Assembly (NCBI GenBank): GCA_034096865.1
Contig: JAWQFJ010000606.1
Location: 1-64,000 of the forward strand
Direction of reading: 5' to 3'
Source of the DNA: Theodoxus fluviatilis
Lineage: Eukaryota > Mollusca > Gastropoda > Cycloneritida > Neritidae
Length of the DNA stretch: 64,000 nucleotides
Shown here one piece after another: positions 26,001-39,800 of this stretch. Within the stretch, counting starts at the first letter, position 1. Each line of letters begins with the position of its first letter. Below the pieces are notes generated by a model. That model did not search any database. It saw nothing but the letters and a program-made list of their open reading frames with translations, and was not told where the DNA came from. Made by a program: the position numbers and the translations under genes.

Positions 26001-29000
26001 TCTTCAGTAGAAAAACAAAGTTTAGAAAAATAGGTGATTAATATCAATGAATGAATGAAGTTTTACAACCTATCAGAAATTTTAGGCTGTGCAAGGCCTG
26101 TTTAGACTCTAAGAGCAAGTCAAAATGTTGATTTCCTTAGTCTTGTGCTTTTTAGGGAGATGGGTGGATCTGTTCTTTCCTCCACTGTCAAGGGTATGAA
26201 CATCAAAGAATGTATTGTCAGGGATGAAAATTTTCCGCGGATCCGAGGATTTCCTCGGATTTGATGACCAATTTGGTCACTCTCGAGATTCGTGTAAATC
26301 CGTTGAGAATTTTTTTTTTTTTTTTGGGGGGTGGGGTTAGGTTGAACCGCACCGGCTGATGGGTAGCCATTTTGCTGCCTCGGCCAATCGTGCAAATCTG
26401 CTTAAAAGCACACGAAGAAGAAATCGGAAACTAGTCTGAACCAATGAAACGCTTCAAAAGAGAAGCCTCTGTCTATCCTTTGCTCTGATTGGTCGCTTAA
26501 CCCGTGCGCATCGCGTGATCATGGCCGAATTGATGAACGGAAACAGCCGAAGCTAGCTTCGGCTCTTTTCGACATAAGGAACGCACGGCGTCTTTAGTAT
26601 CAATCAACCAAGTGCAAGAATGCCGAGGAGGGATGCAAAGAAGTTTGCTACGCTGCATAAATTTGGGGAAAACCCGAAGAAAAAAAGGAAGACAACGGTA
26701 GACTTGTCAACAGCCTCCGGAGCGGAGAATTCGACAGTGATCGCTTCTGTTTCGATCGACACCGCACCACGTGCGAGCGGCGATTCAGCAGCTACCACTC
26801 TTGAGTCGATCGAAACTACGCTTGCTTCTAGTTCTACTTCGACCGAAGATGCACCTCTCGCTAGTAGTGATTCGGCAACCTCCGCACTCACGTTTATCGA
26901 ATCTGCTTCTGGCGCAGCTGATGTTGCGAAAGCAATCGCCTCCTCATCGTCAGAATCTGTCCCTACCAGGGCCAAGAAACTTCGTTTCGAGAGCGAGACA
27001 AGAGAGCCAGTAGGTGATGACGAGAACGTGATTGTCAGCATGAGCATAATGAACAAGCTCGTCTCCGTGTTCCGCTGCCGAGATTGTGACCAGCCGTTAA
27101 CAGTGACCAAAAATCAGTCGGCGATGTTTGGATCAGCGAGCAAGCTGAAAGTGTTCTGCTCAGCATGTGGGAACACCATTACGGCGGTCAGGACCTCACC
27201 AAAGACAGGTACTCTGCACAATGGCTATGACATCAACCGTCATCTCGTCGTTGCTGCCACCTATATTGGGATTGGGTTCACTCAACTGAGACGATTTTTC
27301 GCTCTCATGAACATGCCCCCACCCCATGCATCTGAAGACATGGCAGCTCTACCAGAAGACGCTGCATTGGAGTTCATCGGGCTGCTGATAGGCACCTTCA
27401 GGAGGCAGCTGAACAGGTTCGACTGATGTACTTGCAGTTGAAAATTAGTCAGCCAACTCCAGAAGGACGTCTAGATATTGCAGTTTCGTTCGATGGGAGC
27501 TGGCACAAGCGTGGGCGAACATCTCACAGTGGCATTGCTGCTGTCATTGAGATCTACAGTGGACTTGTTGTAGACTTTGTGAGATGTCAAGTTTCAGGAG
27601 TGATATGAATAAATGATGCGGAGGTAACACAACTTCACATTTTTGGCATGATGTTGACAAGTGTTTGTACTGTACTAGTTGTTGAAAAAACTTCCTGGTG
27701 CACTTTTCACAAGAGAATTTTTTTGTAACCAATATTCAGACAGCTAATTTTGTCATGTAGGAAGTAATGTCTGAAAGTTTAGAATATAAATTATAGCTTT
27801 CAGCACCTTTCTGCTTTCATAAGCAGATTTTGACATTTGCTCTTGTTGTCTGAATTTGTACTTGAATTGCTAGGAAATGCCTTCTCAGCACTTATAAATA
27901 GCATTTAAAAATTTCGGCGGGGGGCGTTGCCCCACTGGACCCCCCAGCGGGGCGTTGCCCCTGCACCCCACCGGGGCCTAGGCGGCCCCTGGACCCCGGC
28001 CAAGTTTCCTCTTTTTTTTCCATTCCCTGTTTTCATCCCTGATTGTGTACCAGGTTCAGAAAAGAAAAAGAAACAAAAAGAATGAATGATTAAAACAGTG
28101 AATCAGAAGATGCTGAATTACCAAAGTTTTAATGACCCTAATATTGAATTCATAGGTGAAGGAAAGTGTACATTCATGTAGTTCCAAGTAGTCCTGCAGT
28201 CACAGATCCTCTGATTCGGATGTGGACCTTGTACATTGTGTGACTGCTGTGGAACTGAGACTTTGGTCAGCGAGAGTGGACAAATCCTACTGCCATCTTG
28301 CAGGAGATCTTGTAGTACATTGTGTGACTGCTGTGGAACTGAGACTTCGGTCAGTGAGAGTGGACAAATCCTACTGCCATCTTGCAGGAGATCTTGTAGT
28401 ACATTGTGTGACTGCTGTGGAACTGAGACTTTGGTCAGTGAGAGTGGACAAATCCTACTGCCATCTTGCAGGAGATCTTGTAGTACATTGTGTGACTGCT
28501 GTGGAACTGAGACTTCGGTCAGTGAGAGTTGACAAATCCTACCGCCATCTTGCAGGTGACCTTGAGCTGCTGGTGGAGCACTTCTTGGACCTGTTCCGAG
28601 TGTCCGCGTTCCGCCACAGTTCTGCCATCCTGGTGGTCAACCACCTGGTGCAGGGCGCCTCTGTCTACACGCCTCCAGGTGAGTAGCACAGCCTGTAGTC
28701 TCTGACCTGGCTGTTTGTCAGTGTTGCCTGCAACCGCGCATGCCTGTAATTTATGGCCACCACATGTTCAATATCCATTCACACTTGATTGCTGCTGGAT
28801 TTGTTTTTCAAGCGGGAAAAATAAGTTCACAATATGTGCTGCTGTGAAATTACGTGGAATTAGTTTAGAGGCTGATTTGTTAAAATAATTGTTTTTGAAT
28901 ACAAAGAAATAATTGAATGATTGGATTTAATTTTTAATGCTAAGAGTGCGTGAAACCAAGTTTCATACTTTTTTGTGTTTTGTTTTTAGAGACTGCGAAG

Positions 29001-32000
29001 GAGGGGGGATTTGGCCATACAGACTGTTGCAACAGTTCTGAAACAGTTTTGAGTGTTATCAGGTAAAGTGTGTGTTACATGTGGCTGTATCCAGTGTTAC
29101 GTTGTTTGTGGAAGATGTTGAATTGATTTAAGGCTGAGGCCATGCTATCTATTCAGCTGTACCACATCTTGTGATTTGGACTCAGGCTTGTTGAGTAGAA
29201 GCTCCAGATGGCTATAGTGGTTACCATATTGCATAATCTGACTTGTCAGCAAATGTTGATTGTTAAAAAACAATCTCATGTCGTGACTCTCGAATTCATC
29301 AGCCAGTGTACAGATATCTGTGATAGAAAACAAAATCATGTCATGTTCTAGACTCTAGAATTCAGCAGCCGGTGCACAGATATCTGTGATACTCATAGAA
29401 ACCCTTCAAGAGATTACATTCCAACACAGCTGTTCACAGAATACAACCTGCAGAAGTTAGAAAAGTGCAAGAACCAAAGGTGGGAACTGAACCTGTGCCC
29501 TTCCAGTGCACATTCCAATGCTCTGACATAGCTGTGTGCTGGAGTTGTAAGTGTCAATAGCTGTGTGCTGGAGTTGTGTCAATAGCTGTTTGCTGGAGTT
29601 GTAAGTGTCAATAGCTGTTTGCTGGAGTTGTAAGTGTCTATAGCTGTGTGCTGGAGTTTTAAGTGTCAATAGCTGTTTGCTGGAGTTGTAAGTGTCAATA
29701 GCTGTTTGCTGGAGTTGTAAGTGTCTATAGCTGTGTGCTGGAGTTGTAAGTGTCTATAGCTGTTTGCTGGAGTTGTAAGTGTCTATAGCTGTGTGCTGGA
29801 GTTGTAAGTGTCTATAGCTGTTTGCTGGAGTTGTAAGTGTCTATAGCTGTGTGCTGGAGTTGTAAGTGTCTATAGCTGTTTGCTGGAGTTGTAAGTGTCT
29901 ATAGCTGTGTGCTGGAGTTGTAAGTGTCTATAGCTGTTTGCTGGAGTTGTAAGTGTCTATAGCTGTGTGCTGGAGTTGTAAGTGTCTATAGCTGTTTGCT
30001 GGAGTTGTAAGTGTCTATAGCTGTGTGCTGGAGTTGTAAGTGTCTATAGCTGTTTGCTGGAGTTGTAAGTGTCTATAGCTGTGTGCTGGAGTTGTAAGTG
30101 TCTATAGCTGTTTGCTGGAGTTGTAAGTGTCTGATGACGTGGAGCCTGCAGGGCATGGGAGAAATGAAGTGGCCTTGACCCCTGATGTGTATGTCACGCA
30201 GCAGTGCACATTCCAATGCTCTGACATAGCTGTGTGCTGGAGTTGTAAGTGTCTGATGACCTGGAACCCGGCATGTGAGAAATGAAGTGGCCTTGACCCC
30301 TGCTGTCTGTGCCGTGCAGCATGCTGGTGGAGACGTACGTGGGATGGCTGGAGACAGATCCCATCCAGCAGGCTGCAGTCCAGGAGTCCTGGCATGACAC
30401 TGCAGGCACAGGGCTGACAAACGGCTCTGTCCACTCGGATCCTGATGAGAGGTGGCGCGTGGTGCCAATGTCCCAGTCCCTTGTCCCAGCGTCCCTGTCC
30501 CGTCCCAGTCTCGCTGTGTCCCACTCCAGTCTGTCCCTGCAGACTCTGCTCATGGAAGGCCTTGGAAACTTTGCCACAGTAAGTATTTATTTATTTATCT
30601 ATTTATTAATTTATTTATTTATCTATCTATCCATCCATCCATCCATCCATTATTGATTGATTTCAAGAATAATTAATTATATGCATACATTTTCATTATA
30701 AGACTGCTCTTGTTTTACTTTCTTTTTGACTCACATGCAAAGCAAAAGTGAGTCTATGTACTCACCCGTGTCGTCCGTCCGGGCGTCCGAAAACTTAAAC
30801 GTTGGATTTTTCTCAGAGACTATTAAGTCTATCAATACCAAATGTGGCATAATGGTGTATGATGACAAGGCCTCAAAAAACATACATAGTGACTTGACAT
30901 TGCTTCAAGGTCAAGGTCGCAGGGGCCATAAATGTTGTCTAAAAAACAGCCATTTTTCACATTTTCTCAATTTTCTCTGAAGTTTTTGAGATTGGATACC
31001 TGACCTATATATGGTATATAGGGCAAAGTAATCCCTATCTTTTGATACCAGTTTGGGTGACCTTGCTTCAAGGTCAAGGTCACAGGAGCTCTTCAAAGTT
31101 GGATTGTATACATATTTTGAAGCGATCTTGTCCCTGAACTATGGAAGATAACTGTTCCAAACTTCATAACATTGTAGTACACATGTTATACTTTCATCAT
31201 GAGACACATTTGGCCACATATCATCAAGGTCAAGGTCACTTTGACCCTTATGAAATGTGACCCAAATGGGGTAGTGAACCACTAAAAGTGACTATATCAT
31301 GATAGAAAGTGCCAATAAGCACCATTTAGCTTCCTATGTCTTGAATTAACAGCTTTGTGTTGCATGATCTTGGATGACCTTGACCTTGGGTCAAGGTCAC
31401 ATGTATTTTGGTAGGAAAAATGTGTAAAGCATTTCTTAGTTTAGTGTATGATGTCATGCTAGGTGTAGTTAATTGGCCTTGACCTTGAAGGTCACCTGAA
31501 GGTCAAGGTCATGTAAAGGTCAAGGTCAAGCATGTGAGTTGTATGGGCTTTGCCCTTCTTTTTTCTTCTTGAAATCAATGCTGCATTATGCAAATTTAAA
31601 TTTTGTTGCCTTGGAGTAAAAGACTACTAGAAAACAGCTAACAAAATGTATTTTATGAAGAAATTGTGTCAGAGATGTCATTACCACAAATAGTCAATGT
31701 TAGGTGCTATGTGCTTAAAATTGACATGGTTGTGAAAAAGAAAAAGACTCGACTAAGAAGAGGAAATGGGCAGGACTGACTCAGTGAGGGGAGGGAAGAA
31801 CAGAACTGTCTCCAACTGCAGACAAGAAGCGCAGTTTGAATTGGGTTCTGTGCAGTGTGCTTGGTGCATGTAGGAAGTGTGCTGGGATGTTTATGTGCTG
31901 TACAAATAATTATGCATTAATCCCCAAAATGTTTTCTTTAGTATTGGGTGGAAAGAAATGTCACATACATTTTTGTCATGACAAGGAATTAATGCTGGAT

Positions 32001-35000
32001 TTTGTCGGGGACAAGAATATTAACTTCCTGAATCACAAACTTTTTTCAGTCGAATGGGAACATGTCAAAGCCCTAATATTTTTAAAAGAGGCAATTCACT
32101 GTGATCGTATATTCCTTGGTGCACAATCATCTCTATAGTACATATCACTCTTTTAGGTCCAAAAGATGAGATTTTGAGGTTTGGGCTAGAGGCATGAGAA
32201 TAACCTTGAAAGAGATTTCAGGAAGGGGATGTGCATGCATCCCAATACCACCTTTGGTCAGCCTGCGGAGAGACATAACACTTAACCTTTAGAGCGCCAC
32301 TAATTTTCGTCATAGGTTTACCCCAGAACCACAAGTTTTTATGTGTGGTCAAATTCGACACCATATTTTCTTAAAAAATCATCATTTATTACCTATTCAA
32401 GCTTTGAAGTAGATTTTTGAAGGGTGAGTAGAAAAATGGATGGCCTACATGGCGCAATTAATGAAAATACCATAGAATGTTTTTTTCAGCTGCTAAAAAA
32501 TATTGGAACACAGACAACAACAAAAAACAAACAAATACACTGTGTTTTCCTACACTGCTCTATGTATTCAAGAATGCAACAGCTTTTGATGAAAATGCAA
32601 AAGTGCATACATAGAGTCTCCAAGTAATGGAGATACATCTGAAAATGTTTTAGGGTAAAACTAAAACAAAACAAAAAATCCTACAATTACTTCCAGTAGA
32701 GAAGTCAACCGAGTCATTTTCATCTGAATCAAGCTTCCGCTCCTCTCAGTCTCGATCTACAGACCACAACTGACATCGGTTGAAGCACTGTTTTCCTACA
32801 CTGCTCTATTTATTCAAGAATACAACAGCTTTTGATTACTTGGAAATACATCTGAGAATGTTTTAGGGTAAAGCAAAACCAAAAATCCTACAATTACTTA
32901 CGCTAGGGAAGTCAGCCGAGTCATTTTCATCTGAATCAAGCTTTCGCTTGTCTCGATCTACAGACCACCACACATCGTCGAAGTACATGCTTGCCTCTCT
33001 ATCCCTCCATCTCCCATCACATCAATGTCAGTAAAGCCTTCGGATTCATATTCTGAGAGTCAGAATCGAAAAATAACTCCACAAGCGCTTCAACTTCTTC
33101 GTCAGTCGCCATACTGGCAAAGAAAAAAGTCCTGTTCACAAACGACAAAGACGCAACTTCGTGAAAAAATTAGCAGAAAATTCGCCCACGCTATCTCAAT
33201 CGCCAAAATGGCGGATCTCGTTGCCACGTGATCCCTGCATGTGACTATGATATTTTTAGAACAGCATGACTCGATGGCAGCGTTAGGCAAGTAAACAAAG
33301 CACGTCACTATTGCTTGTCGCACTGATACGCCGGCGGACGTCTGGGGAATGTACGCTGTGGCGCGTCAAGGCGCTGGCGGCGCTCTAAAGGTTAATATTG
33401 ATGGTTTTATTCGTAGGTAAAAGATAGACTGCCGAATTCGAGAAGACAAAACAAATAATGATCATAAAGATAGCTGGGAGGTGTTTTTATTATAGAAACA
33501 AACGTTTTGGTCGTAGCCCTTCATCAGTTTGGCAAACAGCAAGTTTGAAGATGATGGTTTCTTGTTTCCCCCAGGTGGCAGGGCCGATGTTTGAGAGTCA
33601 CCTGATGGCGGTGCTGTACCCGGTGCTGGTGAGACTGGGGGAGGAGGCCCAGCTCCTGTCACACACGGCGTACCTGGCCCTGCATGACATGGCACACGCC
33701 TGCTTCAAGCCGTGAGTAGGCTGCCAGTGGGACTGGCCACACGGGCGGACCAACTTGTTTCTCTCTGTTCCTCAGACTGAGGCCAAGGCTTACATAGAGA
33801 TTGCTGACATGGATTTAATTGCTTGTTGGAGTGATTATCTCTCTGACCCTGTTGTAGTTTGAGGCAAAAGACATACACAGAGATTTTTGCATGGGTTTGG
33901 TTGCATGTAGGAATAATCTTCTGTATGTTGCTGAGATGTTTTCTCTTGCACATGAAATGTGAAACACTCTCATGAGACACCTCAGAAACGACACATCGTG
34001 GGAGTTAGTCAGCCAAGTTTGTGTCCTGCAGAGTTCCCCACTGTGGAAAGCCCCTGGGGTGAGCATGACAGTTTGGAGTGAAAGTGATCTTTTCCTCCCA
34101 GTGAAAGTGGTTCAGTGTTTTGAGTTATTTCACCATGACACTTGCAACCTACCATGCCAGTCGCATGCATCAAGTCTTTAGTAGTAAGGAATGTCTGACT
34201 CGGTGGCGGATGCTATCTCTCTTTTTCTTTCTGTTGTTCTCTTTGCTTTGTTTTTCTTCTTTCTTTTTTAACTTCTTTCTTTCTTTCTTTTTCTTTCTGT
34301 CTGTATTTCTTTCTCACTTTCTTTCCTTCTTTCTTTTTGTCTTTCCCACTTTCATTCTTTCTTTTTTCCTATTTTCCTTTCTTTGTGTCTTGCTGACTGA
34401 TGTTTTATCTGCTTGTCTTCCTTCTTTCCTTCCTTCCTTTCTTATTTCCCTCCCTCCTTTGTCCAGTCACTAGACCCAGTCATGCAGTCTGTGTGCAGGT
34501 CAGTGGGAGTGCTGCTGAAGGACAATGTGGACTTCCTGGTGGACGCGGTCAGTGCCCGCCTGCGCCACCTGTCGTCCCACCTGGAGGCCCCTGCTGTCCT
34601 CCATCTTGCCCTGGCCTACTGCGGGCAGAGTGCTCTCCCCTGTCTGCAGCCCCTGCTTCTGGAGGTGGGTGTCCTGTCCTCTACCCAGAGCTGGAATGGA
34701 GCTAGAAGTGCATGGGGCATCTGTCAGGGCCCACATGAAAAGCTGTAGTAAGGGATGAGCTTAGAGTATTTTTGTGTGATTCCACATGACTGTAGCCCCT
34801 GTACATCTTATGTCTCCTTAGGGTTTCTGCGCATCTCGTAGCAACAGAAGTGGTTATTGGAATGTGTATTTGAAGGTGAAGACAAAGTTGACCATGGCGC
34901 CTTCATCCTCTTACAGGTGTTCAATCAGTTGACAGCGAGCTGAGATTGCCTTTTGACTGTTCATTGCTGCAGCCTTGCATACCATGTGTGGCCAAAAATT

Positions 35001-35716
35001 ATGGAAAGATGATGTTTTACATCTGCTCTCCTGGTTACTTTGCCATTGTTTGAATATTGATAAAGGAATGAATGTATTTAAAAATAACTTTGTGTCCTAT
35101 ATACTGAATTCATCCATTTGTGCAGCATTTTTCTTTGTTGCATACCTTGAGTCATCACTCATTTATCATGACTAATGTGACAACTACGGTGGATGCTTGT
35201 TTCAGGTGCTGGACTGCTTTGAAAACTACCACGCCCAGTATCCACTGATGTTTGCCAAAGTTCTGCGTCGCATCCTGCAAACCTTCTCTAGTTGGACTTC
35301 GCAATCTGAGTGCTCCGTGAGTCTCTGTTTTGGTGCAGGGAATGGATGTGTGTGTGAGCACAGAGGGGGTGTTTTCACCTCCTTAATTTGTGTATGTGTG
35401 TGTGTTTGTGTGTGTTTGTGTGTGTGTGCGTGTTTGTGTGTGTGTGTGTGTGTTTGTGTGTGTGAGTTTGTGTGCATGTTTGTGTGTGTGTGTGTGTTTG
35501 TGGGTGTGTGCGTGTTTGTGTGTTGTGTGTGCGTGTGTTTTTGGGTGTGTGTGTGTGTGTGTTTGTGTATGTGTGTGCGTGCGTGTGTATATGTGTGTGT
35601 TTCTTGTGTGTATGTTCTTGTGTGTGTGTGTGTACATGTGTGTGTGTGTTGTGTGTGTGTGTGTTCTTGTGTGTGTTTGTATTTGTGTGTGTGTGTTCTT
35701 GTGTGTGTGTGTGTTC

Positions 35717-35750
<34 letters not shown>

Positions 35751-36809
35751 ATGCATGTTTGCATGCTTATGTACATGCATGAAGGGTAACATGAAAGTTG
35801 GATAGTGATACACACTTCCTTCATAAACACTGCTTTTTCTGACTCTGCTACATTTTTTTTGCTGATTTTTTTCTTCCTTTCCTTTTGCTGCCTGTCATTT
35901 TCCTTGCTTGTTCCACTTTCTTCCAAGTATCTTTCCATTCTACCCCTGCTGCCATTCCTTCATGCTTGCTTGGTTTCACAGGCACCAGCAGAGGAGCAGC
36001 CCAAGGCTGAGACAGATGCCAAGATGGATGCCAAGATGGATGCCAAGACTGATACCAAGACTGATAATGTGGTGGATGCCAAGACTGATGCCAAGATGGA
36101 TGCCAAGACTGATGCCAAGATGGATGCCAAGACTGATACCAAGATGGATGCCAAGACTGATGCCAAGATGGATGCCAAGACTGATGCCAAGATGGATGCC
36201 AAGATGGATGCCAAGATGGATGCCAAGACTGATACCAAGACTGATAATGTGGTGGAATATCTAAGAGACCTGCAGAAGACCATGAAGATCTCAGACAGTC
36301 TGGGAGAGGATCTGGAGCTGTCTGACAGTGACGATGACAAAGGAAATGAAAGTGGAGATGAAAGTAAGAGCAAAGAGGAACAGAGTGAGACTGAAAAGTT
36401 TTTCAACAAGTATGACAAGGTGCTGTCGGAGGCACAGAAGGAGGCAGAGCAGGCAGGTGTGGAAGAGGAGGAAGGACAGAAGAAAGAAGCGACAGATGAC
36501 CCCTACAGGACCATTGTACTGGAACAGACCAAGGAGGTGAGTGACATTCCCATTGTGAGTGTAAAATGAAATCTTTTGTTTGTATGGAATCTTTTATCTG
36601 AATAGAAGGCATAACCTGGTAGCATCCTGTATCTTGTACCCCCTGTGGGTTGGGGGTCAGAATAGACCCACCGTGTCTCTCTACGTGATTGGTAAGAAGC
36701 AAATAATTAGGGACATAATGACTTGATTTGTGCTTTCTCTAAACTATTCTTGTGATTTTAATGTTTAATGACCCTACATAGCCTACAAAGGCTGATAGGC
36801 CATAAAACT

Positions 36810-36851
<42 letters not shown>

Positions 36852-39800
36852 TGTGTCTAGTTTTTGCACCTCTCCTCCTTATTTGTGGCAGACACCTTTT
36901 TACTCCTGTCCACTGTGTCATGCAGTCACCTTTACATTGCTGTGTGCGTTGCCTTCACAGACACCTTTTTACTCCTGTCCACTGTGTCATGCAGTCACCT
37001 TTACATTGCTGTGTGCGTTGCCTTCACAGACACCTTTTTACTCCTGTCCACTGTGTCATGCAATCACCTTTACATTGCTGTGTGCGTTGCCTTCACAGAC
37101 ACCTTTTTACTCCTGTCCACTGTGTCATGCAGTCACCTTTACATTGCTGTGTGCGTTGCCTTCACAAACACCTTTTTACTCCTGTCCACTGTGTCATGCA
37201 ATCACCTTTACATTGCTGTGTGCGTTGCCTTCACAGACACCTTTTTACTCCTGTCCACTGTGTCATGCAATCACCTTTACATTGCTGTGTGCGTTGCCTT
37301 CACAGACACCTTTTTACTCCTGTCCACTGTGTCATGCAGTCACCTTTACATTGCTGTGTGCGTTGCCTTCACAGACACCTTTTTACTCCTGTCCACTGTG
37401 TCATGCAGTCACCTTTACATTGCTGTGTGCGTTGCCTTCACAGACACCTTTTTACTCCTGTCCACTGTGTCATGCAGTCACCTTTACATTGCTGTGTGCG
37501 TTGCCTTCACAGACACCTTTTTACTCCTGTCCACTGTGTCATGCAATCACCTTTACATTGCTGTGTGCGTTGCCTTCACAGACACCTTTTTACTCCTGTC
37601 CACTGTGTCATGCAATCACCTTTACATTGCTGTGTGCGTTGCCTTCACAGACACCTTTTTACTCCTGTCCACTGTGTCATGCAATCACCTTTACATTGCT
37701 GTGTGCGTTGCCTTCACAAACACCTTTTTACTCCTGTCCACTGTGTCATGCAGTCACCTTTACATTGCTGTGTGCGTTGCCTTCACAAACACCTTTTTAC
37801 TCCTGTCCACTGTGTCATGCAATCACCTTTACATTGCTGTGTGCGTTGCCTTCACAGACACCTTTTTACTCCTGTCCACTGTGTCATGCAATCACCTTTA
37901 CATTGCTGTGTGCGTTGCCTTCACAGACACCTTTTTACTCCTGTCCACTGTGTCATGCAATCACCTTTACATTGCTGTGTGCGTTGCCTTCACAGACACC
38001 TTTTTACTCCTGTCCACTGTGTCATGCAGTCACCTTTACATTGCTGTGTGCGTTGCCTTCACAGACACCTTTTTACTCCTGTCCACTGTGTCATGCAGTC
38101 ACCTTTACATTGCTGTGTGCGTTGCCTTCACAGACACCTTTTTACTCCTGTCCACTGTGTCATGCAGTCACCTTTACATTGCTGTGTGCGTTGCCTTCAC
38201 AAACACCTTTTTACTCCTGTCCACTGTGTCATGCAGTCACCTTTACATTGCTGTGTGCGTTGCCTTCACAGACACCTTTTTACTCCTGTCCACTGTGTCA
38301 TGCAGTCACCTTTACATTGCTGTGTGCGTTGCCTTCACAAACACCTTTTTACTCCTGTCCACTGTGTCATGCAATCACCTTTACATTGCTGTGTGCGTTG
38401 CCTTCACAAACACCTTTTTACTCCTGTCCACTGTGTCATGCAGTCACCTTTACATTGCTGTGTGCGTTGCCTTCACAGACACCTTTTTACTCCTGTCCAC
38501 TGTGTCATGCAGTCACCTTTACATTGCTGTGTGCGTTGCCTTCACAAACACCTTTTTACTCCTGTCCACTGTGTCATGCAATCACCTTTACATTGCTGTG
38601 TGCGTTGCCTTCACAAACACCTTTTTACTCCTGTCCACTGTGTCATGCAATCACCTTTACATTGCTGTGTGCGTTGCCTTCACAAACACCTTTTTACTCC
38701 TGTCCACTGTGTCATGCAGTCACCTTTACATTGCTGTGTGCGTTGCCTTCACAGACACCTTTTTACTCCTGTCCACTGTGTCATGCAGTCACCTTTACAT
38801 TGCTGTGTGCGTTGCCTTCACAGACACCTTTTTACTCCTGTCCACTGTGTCATGCAGTCACCTTTACATTGCTGTGTGCGTTGCCTTCACAGACACCTTT
38901 TTACTCCTGTCCACTGTGTCATGCAGTCACCTTTACATTGCTGTGTGCGTTGCCTTCACAGACACCTTTTTACTCCTGTCCACTGTGTCATGCAGTCACC
39001 TTTACATTGCTGTGTGCGTTGCCTTCACAGACACCTTTTTACTCCTGTCCACTGTGTCATGCAATCACCTTTACATTGCTGTGTGCGTTGCCTTCACAGA
39101 CACCTTTTTACTCCTGTCCACTGTGTCATGCAATCACCTTTACATTGCTGTGTGCGTTTCCTTCACAGACACCTTTTTACTCCTGTCCACTGTGTCATGC
39201 AGTCACCTTTACATTGCTGTGTGCGTTGCCTTCACAAACACCTTTTTACTCCTGTCCACTGTGTCATGCAGTCACCTTTACATTGCTGTGTGCGTTGCCT
39301 TCACAGACACCTTTTTACTCCTGTCCACTGTGTCATGCAGTCACCTTTACATTGCTGTGTGCGTTGCCTTCACAAACACCTTTTTACTCCTGTCCACTGT
39401 GTCATGCAATCACCTTTACATTGCTGTGTGCGTTGCCTTCACAGACACCTTTTTACTCCTGTCCACTGTGTCATGCAGTCACCTTTACATTGCTGTGTGC
39501 GTTGCCTTCACAAACACCTTTTTACTCCTGTCCACTGTGTCATGCAGTCACCTTTACATTGCTGTGTGCGTTGCCTTCACAGACACCTTTTTACTCCTGT
39601 CCACTGTGTCATGCAGTCACCTTTACATTGCTGTGTGCGTTGCCTTCACAGACACCTTTTTACTCCTGTCCACTGTGTCATGCAGTCACCTTTACATTGC
39701 TGTGTGCGTTGCCTTCACAGACACCTTTTTACTCCTGTCCACTGTGTCATGCAATCACCTTTACATTGCTGTGTGCGTTGCCTTCACAAACACCTTTTTA

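Noticed and set aside
24134..26047. Frames of 471 and 623 codons (SSVAEM / TTVEHL repeats)
   Set aside because: 24-bp tandem repeat read in both directions; sits in an intron between proven exons.
34467..34498. Earlier acceptor for TTI1 exon k (AG at 34,466)
   Set aside because: Gives the wrong phase relative to exon j; only AG at 34,498 restores frame and aligns without gaps.
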